Shown piece after piece: positions 33,242 to 45,338 of a stretch of DNA of 64,000 nt. This DNA comes from Petunia secreta (lineage: Eukaryota; Streptophyta; Magnoliopsida; Solanales; Solanaceae). Position numbers and translations under genes: made by a program. Numbering within the stretch: position 1 is the stretch's first letter; the number at the start of each line of letters is the position of its first letter. Below the pieces are notes generated by a model that did not search any database, was not told where the DNA came from, and saw nothing but the letters and a program-made list of their open reading frames with translations. The stretch covers positions 21,860,001 through 21,924,000 of the forward strand of contig JARKIP010000022.1 of the NCBI GenBank assembly GCA_029990175.1, written 5' to 3'.

Positions 33242-33950
33242 TGATGTAGGAAATCAAACGCGGAAAGTAAAAGATAGGAACGAGATCTTGATCACAAATC
33301 TCAAGTAGCAACGGAGAACTTGTTCCGTTACACCCCGAGAGGAGGTCAAGAACACCTACGCTAGGCAACTACCCTCGAGCTAACGTGAGCACGCAAGTAG
33401 AATGGTCGGGGGAATTGGAATTCATCTAGATCCGCTAGAGGAAGAACAAGTCCCAATTCAAGGTTTTTCATTCAATAAGAGTTCAACTCTTCAACACAAG
33501 TGTTTGTTTATCATCAAAGGTAAGCTAATGAAAATAATAAGACAACTAGCTATTTATAGGTATTTTAGACACCATATGAACGGTCTAATATGCCCACACT
33601 TAGGCTTAGGAATAAAAGGACCACGTAGGGTAAAAATAGTCTTAACGTAGCTAGGAATCACGTTCTTCAGTGTTTTGGGCGGAGCGCCCGAGTTGTTGAT
33701 CAGTAGGGTGGGCTGGGCGGTGCGCCTGAGGGTGGGGCGGTCCGTCTGGCCCCTGTGCTCTCTGGGCGGAGGCGCCTAAGGTGCAGGCGGGGCGCCTGGT
33801 TCGTTGGGCTGCTCCCCTTGCACTTTGAGCACCTGGAATGGCTTCCAAACGCTTCCTTCTTCTAGTCCCTTCCTCACCAAGTGTAGGTGTACTCCTTGGA
33901 CCTCCCTAGCTTGGCTCCGAGTGAAGGGTCTCGTGGTTTGCCCGGCATCA
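33242..33950 (-). repeat. 5' LTR of the gypsy element
   Basis: The boundaries TGATGTAGG and CCGGCATCA are identical to those of the 3' LTR and are followed by the target duplication CTTAG. A minus-strand CTATAAATA lies at 33551-33559. The GGCGGAGCGCC block is 21 bp shorter than in the other LTR. Confidence 0.95.
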
Positions 33951-34260
33951 CTTAGTTTCATGGACTACAAAGAAATAAAATTATGTGGTTCCCTCAACAT
34001 CTGAAGCTGAGTATGTAACGGCTGCTTCTTGATTGTTCATATCTCTTGCAGATAACGAAGCAACTGTAGGATCTTGCCAAGAACCTGGTCCATCCCAGAA
34101 GGACCTAGTTCATTGAAATTAGGTATCACTTCTTGAGAGATAATGTTGAAAAAACCTAATTACAATTAATTCTTGCATGATTGATGACCAGATAGCAAGG
34201 CCTGGAACAAGGTACAAGTTGAAAGGAACAGGTTGGAATTGGGGATTACTAACATACATT
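33951..34260 (+). pseudogene. Copia RNase H, 3' part, and end of pol
   Basis: After the target duplication the SIRE RNase H resumes: VSWTTKK, then NYVVPSTSEAEYVTAAS, a stop, FISLADNEATV (shifted), FLRDNVEK, and a tail resembling FERNRLELG near 34215-34245. Several stops are present. It joins the segment ending at 26464. Confidence 0.8.
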
Positions 34261-34918
34261 GAACGATCTAGCACTTGGTTCCCTCGATGATTGGCTAGTT
34301 AAGTATCTAATATGTCACATATTTAGGAATACATCAAAATATCATTTCTAGTTTTATATGTTACAAGTATGCATTTCATCTATGTTAGAAACTTCTTACT
34401 GATTTCTAATGATATTACTTTTGTTCGGACATGGAAAAAGGAGACACATGAGGTGATGAATTAGTTTCATATGTGTTCAGGTACGCGTCTAAACAATTGA
34501 GATTGTTTGCATAAATTCTGTCTTAACCAATTCATCTATTCCTTTTGTAACCACCTTGAATTGGAACCACTTTCTAAGAAATACTTGAAATTCAAAACCA
34601 ATTTGATGACTTGGTGTCTGTTCGCAAGAACCTTTAAACGACAAACCACTTCAACTCCTTCATCGTTTTCATCTCCAAAAAAAAAAAAAAAAAATCACAC
34701 CAGATACTCAGAATCCTTCTTAAACTCATGTTTCACCTGAACCCAAAATTGTTGAACCCAAAGGGAACAAAGGAACAAAGCTAGCTGCTACGAACCGCTA
34801 TATGGATTTGGTTTGAAGTTTGTTAGAGTGAGGTGAAGAAACTAAGAGTAAGAACTTGCTGAGGAAGTCGAAGTAACTGTGAAAGAACCTAGTTCAGCCT
34901 CAGTTACTTTGACTACTG
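34261..34918 (+). other. Spacer between SIRE pol and the env-like region
   Basis: This is AT-rich sequence with a poly(A) run near 34680-34694 and no recognisable domain. Short charged fragments hint at decayed coding sequence upstream of the 34919 frame. Confidence 0.4.
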
Positions 34919-37540
34919 ATGACGAAAAAATATAAAATTATTGGGTATGATAATCTTCCTTTTGAGGTAAGACCTGAAACTACTAAAACTAGTTCTAAAG
35001 TGCATGAATCTATTATAAGCGCTGCGAAGGTAGCTACGGAAGTATTAGTTACTGGGTTGGATGAACTAGTAAAATATATGGGTGATGATGGTTCTATTCG
35101 TAAAACTGATAGGGGGAATGTTGGTTATATAGAAGCTAGTGTTGCTAGTGTAGATGCAATAAAAATTGTTGTAGAGTCAACGAAAGTTGTAGAATCTTCA
35201 AGTTCTCACTCAGCCGATGAACCTAGTTCAGAGGCTTTTCTTTCAGAGAGCATGAAGGAGAGTGTGAGTGTCAGTGGTCTAGTTGAAATAGATCAAGGAC
35301 CTGCTAGAGTTATCAAGAGTCTGAGAAAGGACCTGGTCCTTCTTCAGTCTCTAAGACAGCTAATGATGCAGGAACTGACTGAGTCTGACAAGGAGAAACA
35401 AGAGAAAGAGATGGAGGAGGTAGTGGAACAAAGAGTAGAGATGTAGAATGTAGAAGTGTCTGAGAAAAGAAAAAGGAAGAGGAATATGTGGATGATGTGA
35501 TGTTTGTTAGTGAGACAAAACTAGGAGAGAAAGAATCCACCGAAATGGTAGAGGCTGAAACTCAGAGGGAACCTTCTCAGGAACAAGGTTCTCAGAGTAA
35601 GGAAATGACATAACCGGTCCAAGAAAATTCAGCAATCACTTTGGCTCAAATCGAGGTAATTACTGTTTTGTGCAAGAAATCTGATTTTATGACTAGTACT
35701 GTAGTTTCTAATTATATTTCTGGATTGGTTCGAGAAAGTGAGGTTGTGTTTGAGTATGAACCATCTGAGGTCCCAGTCGATGAACCTAGCTTAGAGGCTG
35801 AACGTGATGGTGTTGCAGAGACAGAAAAAGGACGCACTGGAAGAACCTAGTTTACCCGCTGGTTCCTGAACTGTTAATGAAGCAGATTGGTGTTGTCTAA
35901 TGATGAATGTTTGGAAAAGAGTTTGTGTATTGGGATATGGTTGACCTTTTATCTATAGATGATCTTAGTATGTTTAAAAAGGATCCAAGGTAGATGAATT
36001 GAAAATAAAAATTAGCCAAATTCCTAGAGATTTATATGGTGTTAGTGATTAGAATGAGGAAGTTGTTTCTCTTGAGTAAAAGAATCTGAAGCAATGGAGA
36101 CTCACTTAGTAGAACGTGGAAAGGAGGAAGAAATGCACAAAGAACTTGGTAAAGAAATAGGAAATACAGAGGCCAATGAACCATCTTCTCAAGTTCATGA
36201 GGAACATGATGATGACGTACCCCTAATCCAATTTAGGAGAAGGACTACTGAGTGTGTTCCTTAAAAGTTGAAAGAAAAAATACTAAAGGGAGCTAGAGAA
36301 GAGGTGAGGCCTGCAGAGTCGCTTGATGAGCATGTTCTTGTGCAGAAGAAAAAAGGTTGATGATAAAAAAAATGAAGTGGAATGAATTGTTGGTTCAAGG
36401 AACTTCTTATTGTGAAAGGTAGAATTCTCGCCGATATTGAAGAAAGAGGATGGTACAGCTGGTTGCAAAGTTGAATGCTTAAAGCTGGAAGAACCTGTTT
36501 CATGAATAGACAAGAAAGTTGTACACTCTTGAGCATTAGATAGTTCTATACAAAATTCATGGGGAAACAATTTTACTAGAGCCATTTAGATAAGAAAAAG
36601 GTTATGGCAGCTACCCATCCAATGTTATTGGAGTTTTTGCCGAAGAACCTATTACAGAGTTCCTAGCATCGTAATGAGGTGAACTTTATAGATTTAACTT
36701 ACATGGACATATTAGATATAGATGTTCTTATCAATCTATCTGGAGTAATGATGCAACATATGGAGAGGATACTTGATGTGGAACTATGAGAGCACGGATT
36801 GGCTTGTTGGTTTTTTCGTACATAAATCATAGGGAACTATATGATACGCCTTTGGACAAATGTATAGAACATGAGCATCATGATGCATTTGAAAGGAACA
36901 TCCCAAAGAGTTGGGATTACAATTTGGAGTAAGAACCTATAGAGGAACCTGTAGAGCATGATAACGATGAAGGTTCTTGTGTAGGTGATCATAATCAAAA
37001 GGTAGAAGCTTATGGAAGGTGAGCTGGTGCTCTAAGTGCAAGGAAAATCAAGGAACATTGCAGTGATGCTTGTTCTCACAAAATCTTTATTCCATCCACA
37101 GTCCAGGCAAGAACCAGTTCCTACCCTATAACCCATATTTTCCTCAATTTCCTTGTGATGTTCTGTTTAAGACAATCTTTTTGGTCTTGGTCTTAATTTA
37201 TTGGATGATTATGTGGATATTTTTCTAGATTCATTACAGATCAACTCTCTTATCTTATGGTTTTAACAAAGCATCTTAGATTGAAGTTTGACAGGCTATG
37301 CATATGATTGATTTACTGCCGTCTAGGCTATAGACTCGACATTACTTGAATGGTTCTTTCGTAGGGGTACTGTAATCTTTTTTATGATGCCAAAAGGGGG
37401 AAGAAATTTTGGAGGTGTTTTTGACTAAGTTTCTTTCTGTTATTAATTCTTATACCTGTTTCACTGCTTGTGTTTTTGTTTAAACATGGATTTATATTCC
37501 TCCAGGCAACATTTATTATTATCATCAAAAAAGAGGAATT
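34919..37540 (+). pseudogene. env-like ORF region of the SIRE-type element
   Basis: The longest frame (34919-35446, 175 residues) is acidic and Ser/Val-rich, with EIDQGPARVIKSLRKDL and a Glu/Lys-rich C-terminus suggesting coiled coil. Further fragments continue through EPSSQVHEEHDDDVPLIQF (about 36175-36240), a frame around GWKNLF-like sequence near 36485, and EHGLACWFFVHKS-like sequence near 36790. This post-pol location and domain style fit the Sirevirus env-like ORF, whose function is unproven even in intact elements. It parallels 19799-22174 and shares some stops with it (for example MT-stop at about 35611). The region ends in the duplicate purine tracts before the LTR. Confidence 0.5.
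37386..37540 (+). promoter_or_regulatory. Paired polypurine tracts before the SIRE 3' LTR
   Basis: GATGCCAAAAGGGGGAAG is at about 37385 and AAAAAAGAGGAATT at about 37527-37540. The second abuts the LTR start TGTTGAAG. The same pair precedes the shared LTR at 22175. Confidence 0.6.
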
Positions 37541-38817
37541 TGTTGAAGTTTGAGATTTGATGATTGACAAACGGGAAGAAACTGGCGAATGATCTTGTTC
37601 TTAGAAGAAAAGTTGGAGGTTCTACCGATGATAAAAAGATGCACGGATACATTCTTAGTTCAAGATGGAATAGTAAAGAACTTGGACATAGTAGTTTTAC
37701 AGTCCACATTGGATTAGGAATCCTGCAGGAAGGTTCTACCAAGCAGTATAGGAAAGGAAGAAGAATCCTAGTAGGAATAGAAGAACCTCGTACAGGAAGG
37801 TCCTGCGAAGCAGTGCACAGTTTAATCCTACTGGGACTAGAAGTCTCTTGGGTGCGAATTTAAAAGTCTAAAAGGCGGCTAATAAACCTTAATTGCCTTG
37901 GGTTCCAGTTGGAAGTATCTTGGAAGATCTACATAATAATGGGGAATATTTTCAAAGAGTCCAAGAATAGAAAAAAGTGTGTAGGAGGTAAAAGTGTATA
38001 AGGAAAGTATTTATTGAGTCCTAATGGGAGAATAATTCTTTTCCTTTCCATCAAGATGTCATATTCACAATATATATATACATCGTTATGAATACTCCAA
38101 GAAGTATGCACGAAATATCATCTCTCCAGCCACATACAGAAAGATTGAGAGCTCAAAAAGTTAATAGTTCTGAAGAGAACGCGCAGAAATAATTGACTGG
38201 ATGAGAGATTCTTTATCATGTATAATCTATTGTCAGTCCAACAAGGTACGTGCAGAAGGAACTGACTGGACGAGGGTTCTTCATCAAGATGTATTAAGTT
38301 TTGGTCTATGTATAATTCATATGTATTAGGGCTTTGAATTGTCACCAATTACGCTTATTTCAGAAGCATTGTTTAGGTACTGTATTTGGAGAATATCTTC
38401 TTTTAAGCTAGAGTTAGCTTGAATGAGTCCCTACGGTCGTGGATCGTACGCAGTCTTCTACTTTGGAGGATTCCTAGGTGTTTTTGCAACAGTTGAGTAT
38501 ATTGTAGGCAGTCTCAGGTACTAGAGTTTAGTCCCATGGTTATAGTATTTGTAACCTAAAACTTGCTCAATGTGTTAGTGAAAGAGTTTTCAAAATCCCA
38601 GAGTGTGGGTTGTGGTTTTTCTCTCTTGAGCAAGGCGTTTTCCACGTAAAAATCTCTGTGCAAGTTTATTTCCGTATTATTGTTGTTAGCACAGTGTTTA
38701 GGAGAAACTCTCATGAACCATGAATCTTACGGGCACGAGCAAGGTTTTTCGAAAGGCAAAAATCAGAAGACACTATTCACCCCCCGAGTGTCTGTTGAAG
38801 ATGCACCAAGTGCAACA
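37541..38817 (+). repeat. 3' LTR of the SIRE-type element
   Basis: It begins TGTTGAAGTTTGAGATTTGATG and ends CCAAGTGCAACA, at which point copia RNase H sequence of a different element starts abruptly. It is homologous to 22175-23450. Confidence 0.85.
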
Positions 38818-39407
38818 GAGGTTTACAAGCAAGCCAGGTAATGAACATTGGCATGGCTTAACTAGGGTAATGAGGTACTTAGTTGGTACCAAAAACTATG
38901 GCTTGTTTTATAAAAAATATCCTGCTATACTTAAAGGCTTTTGTGATGCAGATTGGAATACTTTACTTGATGACTTGTTCTACTACTGGTTATATCTTTA
39001 CGCTGGGAGGTGGTGCTATTTGTTGGAAATCAAAAAACCACACTATACTTGTTGAATCTACCATGGAGGCTGAACTAATTGCTTTAGCTTCAGTTAGTGA
39101 GGAAGCGAATTGGTTGAAAGATTTATTATTTCAAATACCTTATTTAAAAAAAATAGTTCCTCCTATTTTAATTCATTGTGATAGCACCGTTGCAATTGGT
39201 AGAGTACAAAACCGTTATTATAACGGTAAGCGCAGACCCATAAGAAGAAAACATGGTATTGTGAGATCATATTTAACAAGTGGCACCATTAATGTTGATT
39301 ATGTTAGATCTTGTGATAATCTTACAGATTCATTAACCAAGGTCTTGGCAAGAGAAGGGGTCTGGAGCCCATCGAGGGGGATGAGATTGAAGCCCACAAA
39401 TTCATAA
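38818..39407 (+). pseudogene. RNase H and pol end of an older copia element
   Basis: The sequence reads FTSKPGNEHWHGL, RVMRYLVGTKNYGLFY and FCDADWNT, then shifts frame near 38970 and continues GYIFTLGGGAICWKSK, STMEAELIALA, WLKDLLFQIPYL, IHCDSTVAIGRVQNRYYNG and NLTDSLTKVLARE. This is a nearly complete copia RNase H and C-terminal tail from a lineage different from SIRE. The rest of this element must lie left of the SIRE array, outside the window. Confidence 0.9.
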
Positions 39408-41212
39408 ATCATATATGAGGAAACCCAATTTTGGGACTAGAGATCGTATAACCAGGTTCAAAGAAAAAAATGAATCATATGATGGCTTGCTTTGGAAAAT
39501 GCACTATTTTCTTATTCCCTCCCTATGGTGTGAGTGCATTTATGTTGTAATGATTTGTGAAGTTGAGAATCTTAACTCTTAATAAAAATTTATAGCTCAT
39601 ATGAGTGGGGTGTTGATGTTATTGGAGCACCCTTGACAGATTCACCTATGTGAGTATGGATGTAGGCAGCTTCCTATGAGATTTTGGCTTATTCTAAAAA
39701 ATACTCATGAAAACCGGGATATCACAGGGCCATAATGTGCTGACTAATAAAGCTCATGTCAATACCTTGATTATTATGTGTAAGTAGTCATTCTTTATTT
39801 CCCTTAAGCAGTCATAGTTGAAGTCTGAGAGTAGAGATGTTGTTTTACTAAGTGGACGTTCAATACAGAGCACCTTCACTATGCATAATAGTCTCCCTTC
39901 AACTGGTAAACTCTCTTATTTTAATATTAAAAATAAGTGAGGGATTTTTTGAGTATATTTTCAGTATTAAAATTATAATATTAAAAATTATATTTTTTTT
40001 ATCTTAATGGCCATAGCACCTTTATTGTTTACTTTCCCATGATCTTAAAAATGGTCATTACTTCTCCCATGTTCTTTCGTTTAATTACCCCACTACTCCA
40101 CTAAATAACCGCTCACCCATGTTCATCAAATTTACTATCCCACTACTTTTTGGAGTTACGATGTTGAAGACTACCTATTAAATACACCTATACATAGTTG
40201 TCTTCCTTTCTTATTTTGGAGCAAGAAAAAATATCATAGAGTGATGAAATATTGTGAAAGAAAGTGAATTCCGAGAAAGAAAAATTCCAAGTCTTTATTC
40301 TGTTTTCACTCCAAAAAAAGAGAGTTATATTTTTTTTTCAAGGAATGTGTTTTTTGTGGTGCAGCTTCGTACTCAACAACTAGTCCAGAGTTTGTTCGAG
40401 TCATACGACGTGATCGGGCTATTGTATCCTGGGGGATACAAGTCAAGAGTATTACTGCTAGACCAGTGAAGACATTGCTGCAGTGGACTTGAATCTCCTT
40501 AAAGAGAGCGAGATATCCGCGCCTCAGCCTGAAGAATTCTATTTTCTTCATTTATTTTTTCAACTGTAATATTTATTTAAATTGTATTTTCACCAACATG
40601 ATGTATGTCTATTTTCTGCAAAGAGGGATTTGTAGTGTCATAAAGCTTATGGCGGAAAAGGGCTTTGTGTCCTCATTCATATTAGACAATTCACTAAAAG
40701 AAAACAGAGGAGAGTAATATTTTTAGAATATTTCTTGGCAAGCCATTTATGGCTAACTTTGATTTTTTTTTTGTACAAAGGCAAAAAGCCAACGGTATAG
40801 AGAAAAGGGGAAGTCTTTTTTCTATAATCTTAATGCTAATTATTCATGATTACCAGAATACTTGTCATGATTCATTCATACAAAATATGTGGTATATATT
40901 TGAATAAGTGTATTACTAGTATGAATTTCAAGTCAATAGGTGTGTCTATAGACTTTACAAGAGATGAACTTGGTAAAAAAAGAAATTGCCACGAACTTGA
41001 GAGAGTTCATTAGATCATAAAGAGAACCTATAGGACGTTCAAGTTTGTGTGAAAATCTAAAAAAGACCAATCACCAAGAAGTACTATCCGGTGATTTTGA
41101 CTTTGGAAGCAATAAGCTTCCTTTCACAATTTTATTGGTAAAAGGAATGTGGCTAATGTGTTATTGGCAAGGAAAGAGAAATTTATTTTCCTTGTCTAAT
41201 TTATGAGTGAGT
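39408..41212 (+). repeat. 3' end and LTR of the older copia element (approximate)
   Basis: After the pol stop come about 540 bp of untranslated sequence, then a purine-rich 'aaataagtgagggat' near 39935-39950 where the LTR probably starts. A TATA-like 'tattaaatac' is near 40168. The segment 40250-40560 ('gtgatcgggctattgtatcc', 'agagcgagatatccgcg') looks like the R-U5 part of plant copia LTRs. The right end of the LTR could not be fixed; 40720-41212 holds nothing I recognise. Confidence 0.5.
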
Positions 41213-42443
41213 TGTCGCTCCAAATGCACATGGACGTATACACGGTCGATCAAGTAATAAAGTGATAAGAAAAGTATCGTTCCTACGAGGACTATTTATT
41301 AACTACTAACTAAATCAGACAATTCCTAATTATCTAAGCAAGAAGGTTTCAAGAGTTGAGAATTTATCTAACAAAAATCACTAATTAAACCAAGAAAATA
41401 ATAACAAGTAAAACACGATTTTGGATTAAAGAAGAGATAATAGCCTAGGGTCATGGGATATCTGCCAATCTTGTTGAATTTTTAAGTTAATCTGACTAAA
41501 TCAACTAATCTGGGTTACTAATCACATGGTTAATATTATTCACAGGACTCTTTCGATACCCTGCTCGCCTATTCAAGCCAACCTAATACCTATATGTCTA
41601 TGGAATTAGAGTTAACAAGAATGCATGTGCTTCTCCTATATACTGATTAAGCGTGACTGTTAGGTATATTTCTATCCAAACCGCGAAACCATTCTCCGAT
41701 GCCCAGGTTCAGGAACACGCTCTATTCAATCCTATTGCAACCTGTAGTTCCCACTTTCGAGTTCAACCCTAGGTTCATAAATAATATTCAATTGATGATC
41801 AAGCAACCAAATAATTAGGCTCAGGATATGAATAAATAACCCAATAATATAATTCAATGAAATCAATTCAACATCAAAAAATCAACATTCATGGAGATCA
41901 TACAAATCTAGACTAACAAACTAGATTAAAGAGAAAGGAAAAAAGAAAACTCGGTGTAGAGGAGCGCATAGCAGCTGCCTCCTTTGTCTCCAGCGTCCAG
42001 ACCCTCCTTCACGTTCAACCTTCCAATCTTTTATATAGTAGGAGTAATTAAATAGTTGGCATTGACCAAACAGCCCATATCCAACTTAAGTTGGGAATCA
42101 GACTTCACTCCTACTTGAACTTGGAATATGTTTGCCTCTTTTCTTTGTACTGTTCCATGGCCTTTGGCTTTGAATCTTTCCTTTAATAATGATTTGCTAT
42201 AAAGCGATTTAATCAACTTCTTGTAGTGCAATACCCCAACTCCAATGTAATAGCTGATCAGTTTCCATCAGTTTTCTTTTGCCTCAAAATTTACAGTAAT
42301 TGGTCCTAACCAATCATAATAACATCCAATCAATATAAATTAAGAATCTAAATAATCAGGCATATTAAACCAAAAAATGCTCAAAGAATGGTAAAACTAG
42401 GAGTGAATTAATATCAATATATATGTACTTATGACCAACATCA
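41213..42443 (-). repeat. Athila-like LTR A (3' LTR of the left unit)
   Basis: The plus strand begins TGTCGCTCC and ends GACCAACATCA. Nearly the whole length aligns with LTRs B and C with only scattered changes. Confidence 0.9.
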
Positions 42444-45338
42444 ACACCCCACACTTAACTATTGATCGTCCTCGAGCAATTACAAAAATACTCACACTTC
42501 GAACAAGACTCAAGACATCATCTCAAGTTCATTCCCAAAAGAGAAATTCAACAAGTAAGAACATCTATACTTGTGACCATGGTTGATGCCAACAATTAAA
42601 CCTTCTCACATGCATTCTTCACGCACTTTCTCATGTTCATAATGCCAAAACAGTCTAAATATTTAAAAACAATCAAAAAACCAAATTTTAACATCCTAAC
42701 ATCAATAACTGACTCTGTGCAACCAAGTTTCTCAAGCCCGCTCACTTACCTCGACCGAGAGTCTAATAAAATCACCTATCCTTCATGAATCAAGTGCCCT
42801 CACAACAAATCAGAAGAAGTAGTCCAATACTCACAAGATATTGTAATTAATTTCAGGACTTTATAGATCGAAAGAATTCACTCAACTCTCACAAAAAAGT
42901 TCACATTCCACACAAGAAGTACCATAGGCTTGCCCTTTGTGTAAATCTCCACTAATGTAAGCCTGCTCAGCCTAAAATCAAATAGGACTTATTATGGGTT
43001 GTCATGAAGGTTGCGGGTTAGGTAGGATAGATATAGATAAAGTGACTAAACCTCCATAAGCACTTATAGAACATCAATTTTAGCATACTTCCCCCTTTCA
43101 AAAACTCCTCCTCTTTCAATTTCAAGCAACACCCAATCTTCCCTTTTTTATTTACGCCATTGAATATTTTTGAGCTCACAAAAAGTGCTCTTTTCATTTT
43201 TTTTTTCAACTTTCAGAATTTTTTCCCTACTTGATAGTTGGTCAGGCCATCAAGTAATTTTTTTTCCTCTATTTTTTTTTTCACAAACACTTCTTTACTT
43301 TCTAATTGGGACCAATCTTCAAACCAAACAACCTTTCTCTCCAACTTTAGCTATTTCAGCTCATTATATATGTAAGTGCTCAAGGATATAGGGTATTAAA
43401 AAAATAGGAAATTTAAATCAAAAGAGGTCAAGGCTTATAATATGGTTGCCAATAAGAAGGATAAAAGGCTCAAAAGGACTGACTAGCGTCAATCAAGTAA
43501 GGGTAGGCGAGAAAAATCTCAAATGAATCAAGGAAGGCCTATAATCATTTTTCAAACTGAGCAAAACCTAGGATTTCGCTTCAACTACACTCCGGGCAAG
43601 TTCTAGACTCAAGTGAAAAGCATGGAATACAAAAAATACCTCCCTCACACAATGGCACATGACTCACTCAAGATGGCTCAATTTGGACTCTCAAACCAAA
43701 GCAGTTAAACAGGCTCGAAGAATAAAGCGTAAAGCACTTAACACACAAAAGTCAAGAAACTGAGCCTAGGCGTCACAAATAAGGTTATTCATTCTTGGCA
43801 CAATTTATTTCTAAAACTCACAAGGAATTCATATAATCCACGTGCTCAGGTCTAAATATGTTAGTATCAAACAAGTCACAAGACACCTAGACTCCAAACC
43901 CGAGTTTTCCTTTCCTTTCTACTACTATAACGACTCAAGGCTAGCTAAAGAAAATAAAAAGTACCCGGTTCAAGTGTACATCCCATAGAAAAGAACCGAT
44001 GTCAAAAGAAAAACCACAGGGGATTATTATCTACTCTAACTATGCTAACATAAACTAAGAAAAGACTAACTATTTTTGGATTTTCTTATTTTTTTAATAT
44101 TTTTGAATACTTTTAACTAAACTAGAAAGTAAGAAATAAATAAAACAATATCAATTGACAAAAAATAAAAATAGAACTAAAGCATAGGAATCCCCCACCC
44201 CACACTTAAAATTGTGCAATGTCCTCAATGCACTTTAGATTATAAAAAAGGGGTGGTAAACGAGGTACTCATACTTCCCTCACTATCACATAATTTTTTA
44301 TTTCAAGCTCACAAGCTCTTTCAAATCAATTGTTGCGTGCAAACGGGGTGCGATCACCCCACACTTATGGCACAATACATATCAAGTGAAGCAATCGGAA
44401 CCACTTAGCCTATAAAAAAAATGAGAACTGCAACACATGAAGCAGTGAAAACAAGTATATCCACGAGTCACAAAATTGTCACATGTAATGCACAGACGAT
44501 GTACGACATCTCCCAAGTATGGGGTAAGGCTGTCTATGCTTCTAATAATCCATTTCACACTTAAAGAGACTCCTAAAAGCCTGCCATGTAGTTTGGCTCC
44601 TCAGATTTTGCCAAACATATCAAAAGTTTCGTTTAGGCATTTTAGCGAGCACTTTACGCACACAGTTTTTGACAGCCTATTTCAGGCCTATGGTTTCATC
44701 AGCAGCCATCCCAACTCCTGGGATTTCACATATAATAAACCACAACACCTCACCGCACTTCCCCTACAGTCAAGCGACCACCGACAATTCAAAATTACCG
44801 CCAGTTTTATTACGGAAGCAAGACTAAGAAGGCTTAGGGAGAAAGGGGGAGGGGCTGCGTAACAGAGGCAAAGGTAGACAAAGAGAGATAGAAGATAAGG
44901 GTAGAGCATACCTAGAAATCGATGACGGTGTATGATGAATGGTGGTAGACTTCAGCTGAGTGCGGGTGTGTTCGTGATGGAGTAAAGACGGGAGAGGACT
45001 ATGTGTTTTATGATTTTTCTTTCAAGAGTTATGGGTTTTAAGTTTTAGCTAATAGTATTACCAAGAATAACAGTGAAGGGTGAAAGCATTACTCCCTGTG
45101 TTATTGAAGTGAATTTCCATACAGCGAAGGGTGCTTTGCCCATAATACACTGTTTCATCCTTTTTGGCTCTCAATTCCTGTAAAATACACATAGCTTAAA
45201 AAAAACAAATTAGTAAAAACTATTATTTGTTCTTTTTGTTTTTCTATTTTTTTTCTTTTTCATCAAAATGTAAAAACTAACATGGATTGCCTTTTATGAA
45301 GCATTTGATTTAACGTCGCGACACGACGTGTACAAACT
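42444..45338 (-). other. Noncoding internal region, left Athila-like unit
   Basis: This is the 3' half of the element on the minus strand, starting with the PPT (TTAAGTGTGGGGTGT read on the minus strand near 42444-42458). There is AT-rich sequence with T-runs at 43197-43210 and 43259-43281, and short frames only. It is collinear with 47739-50658 of the right unit. Confidence 0.6.

Larger units (their letters stand above)
26465..33950 (-). mobile_element. Near full-length Ty3/gypsy retrotransposon, recent, with disabling mutations
   Basis: The 7486-bp insertion is flanked by CTTAG (26460-26464 and 33951-33955). The LTRs are 709 bp (5', 33242-33950) and 734 bp (3', 26465-27198), bounded by TGATG and CATCA. 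A perfect tRNA-Met PBS lies at 33228-33239 and the PPT at 27199-27211. Gag, protease, RT, RNase H and integrase follow in gypsy order on the minus strand. The LTRs differ by about 14 substitutions plus a 21-bp indel, so insertion was fairly recent. The coding region carries a gag frameshift, a stop in the RT active site, an internal deletion between RT and RNase H, a stop before integrase, and a frameshift near the integrase end. I do not assign a named gypsy clade. Confidence 0.95.
22175..38817 (+). mobile_element. SIRE/Maximus-type Ty1/copia element, decayed, split by a gypsy insertion
   Basis: LTRs at 22175-23450 and 37541-38817 are alignable (1276 and 1277 bp). Between them are a tRNA-Met-like PBS, Gag (WKARM, CCHC knuckle), protease, small integrase remnants, RT, RNase H, and a 3.3-kb env-like region, in copia order. 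The 7486-bp gypsy element at 26465-33950 interrupts RNase H. Numerous stops and deletions show it is dead. Its left LTR is also the right LTR of the preceding partial element (19799-22174), so the two form a tandem sharing one LTR. Its right end abuts the RNase H of an older copia element at 38818. Confidence 0.8.

Noticed and set aside
34919..35446. Possible host gene encoding an acidic coiled-coil protein
   Set aside because: A second diverged copy precedes the other SIRE LTR (from 19799), so it is part of the retrotransposon, and it is broken in both copies.
44476..44862. Plus-strand 128-codon frame, also present at 49789-50127
   Set aside because: It is antisense to the Athila-like element in its noncoding half. 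The right-unit copy is shortened by an indel, and no domain is recognisable.
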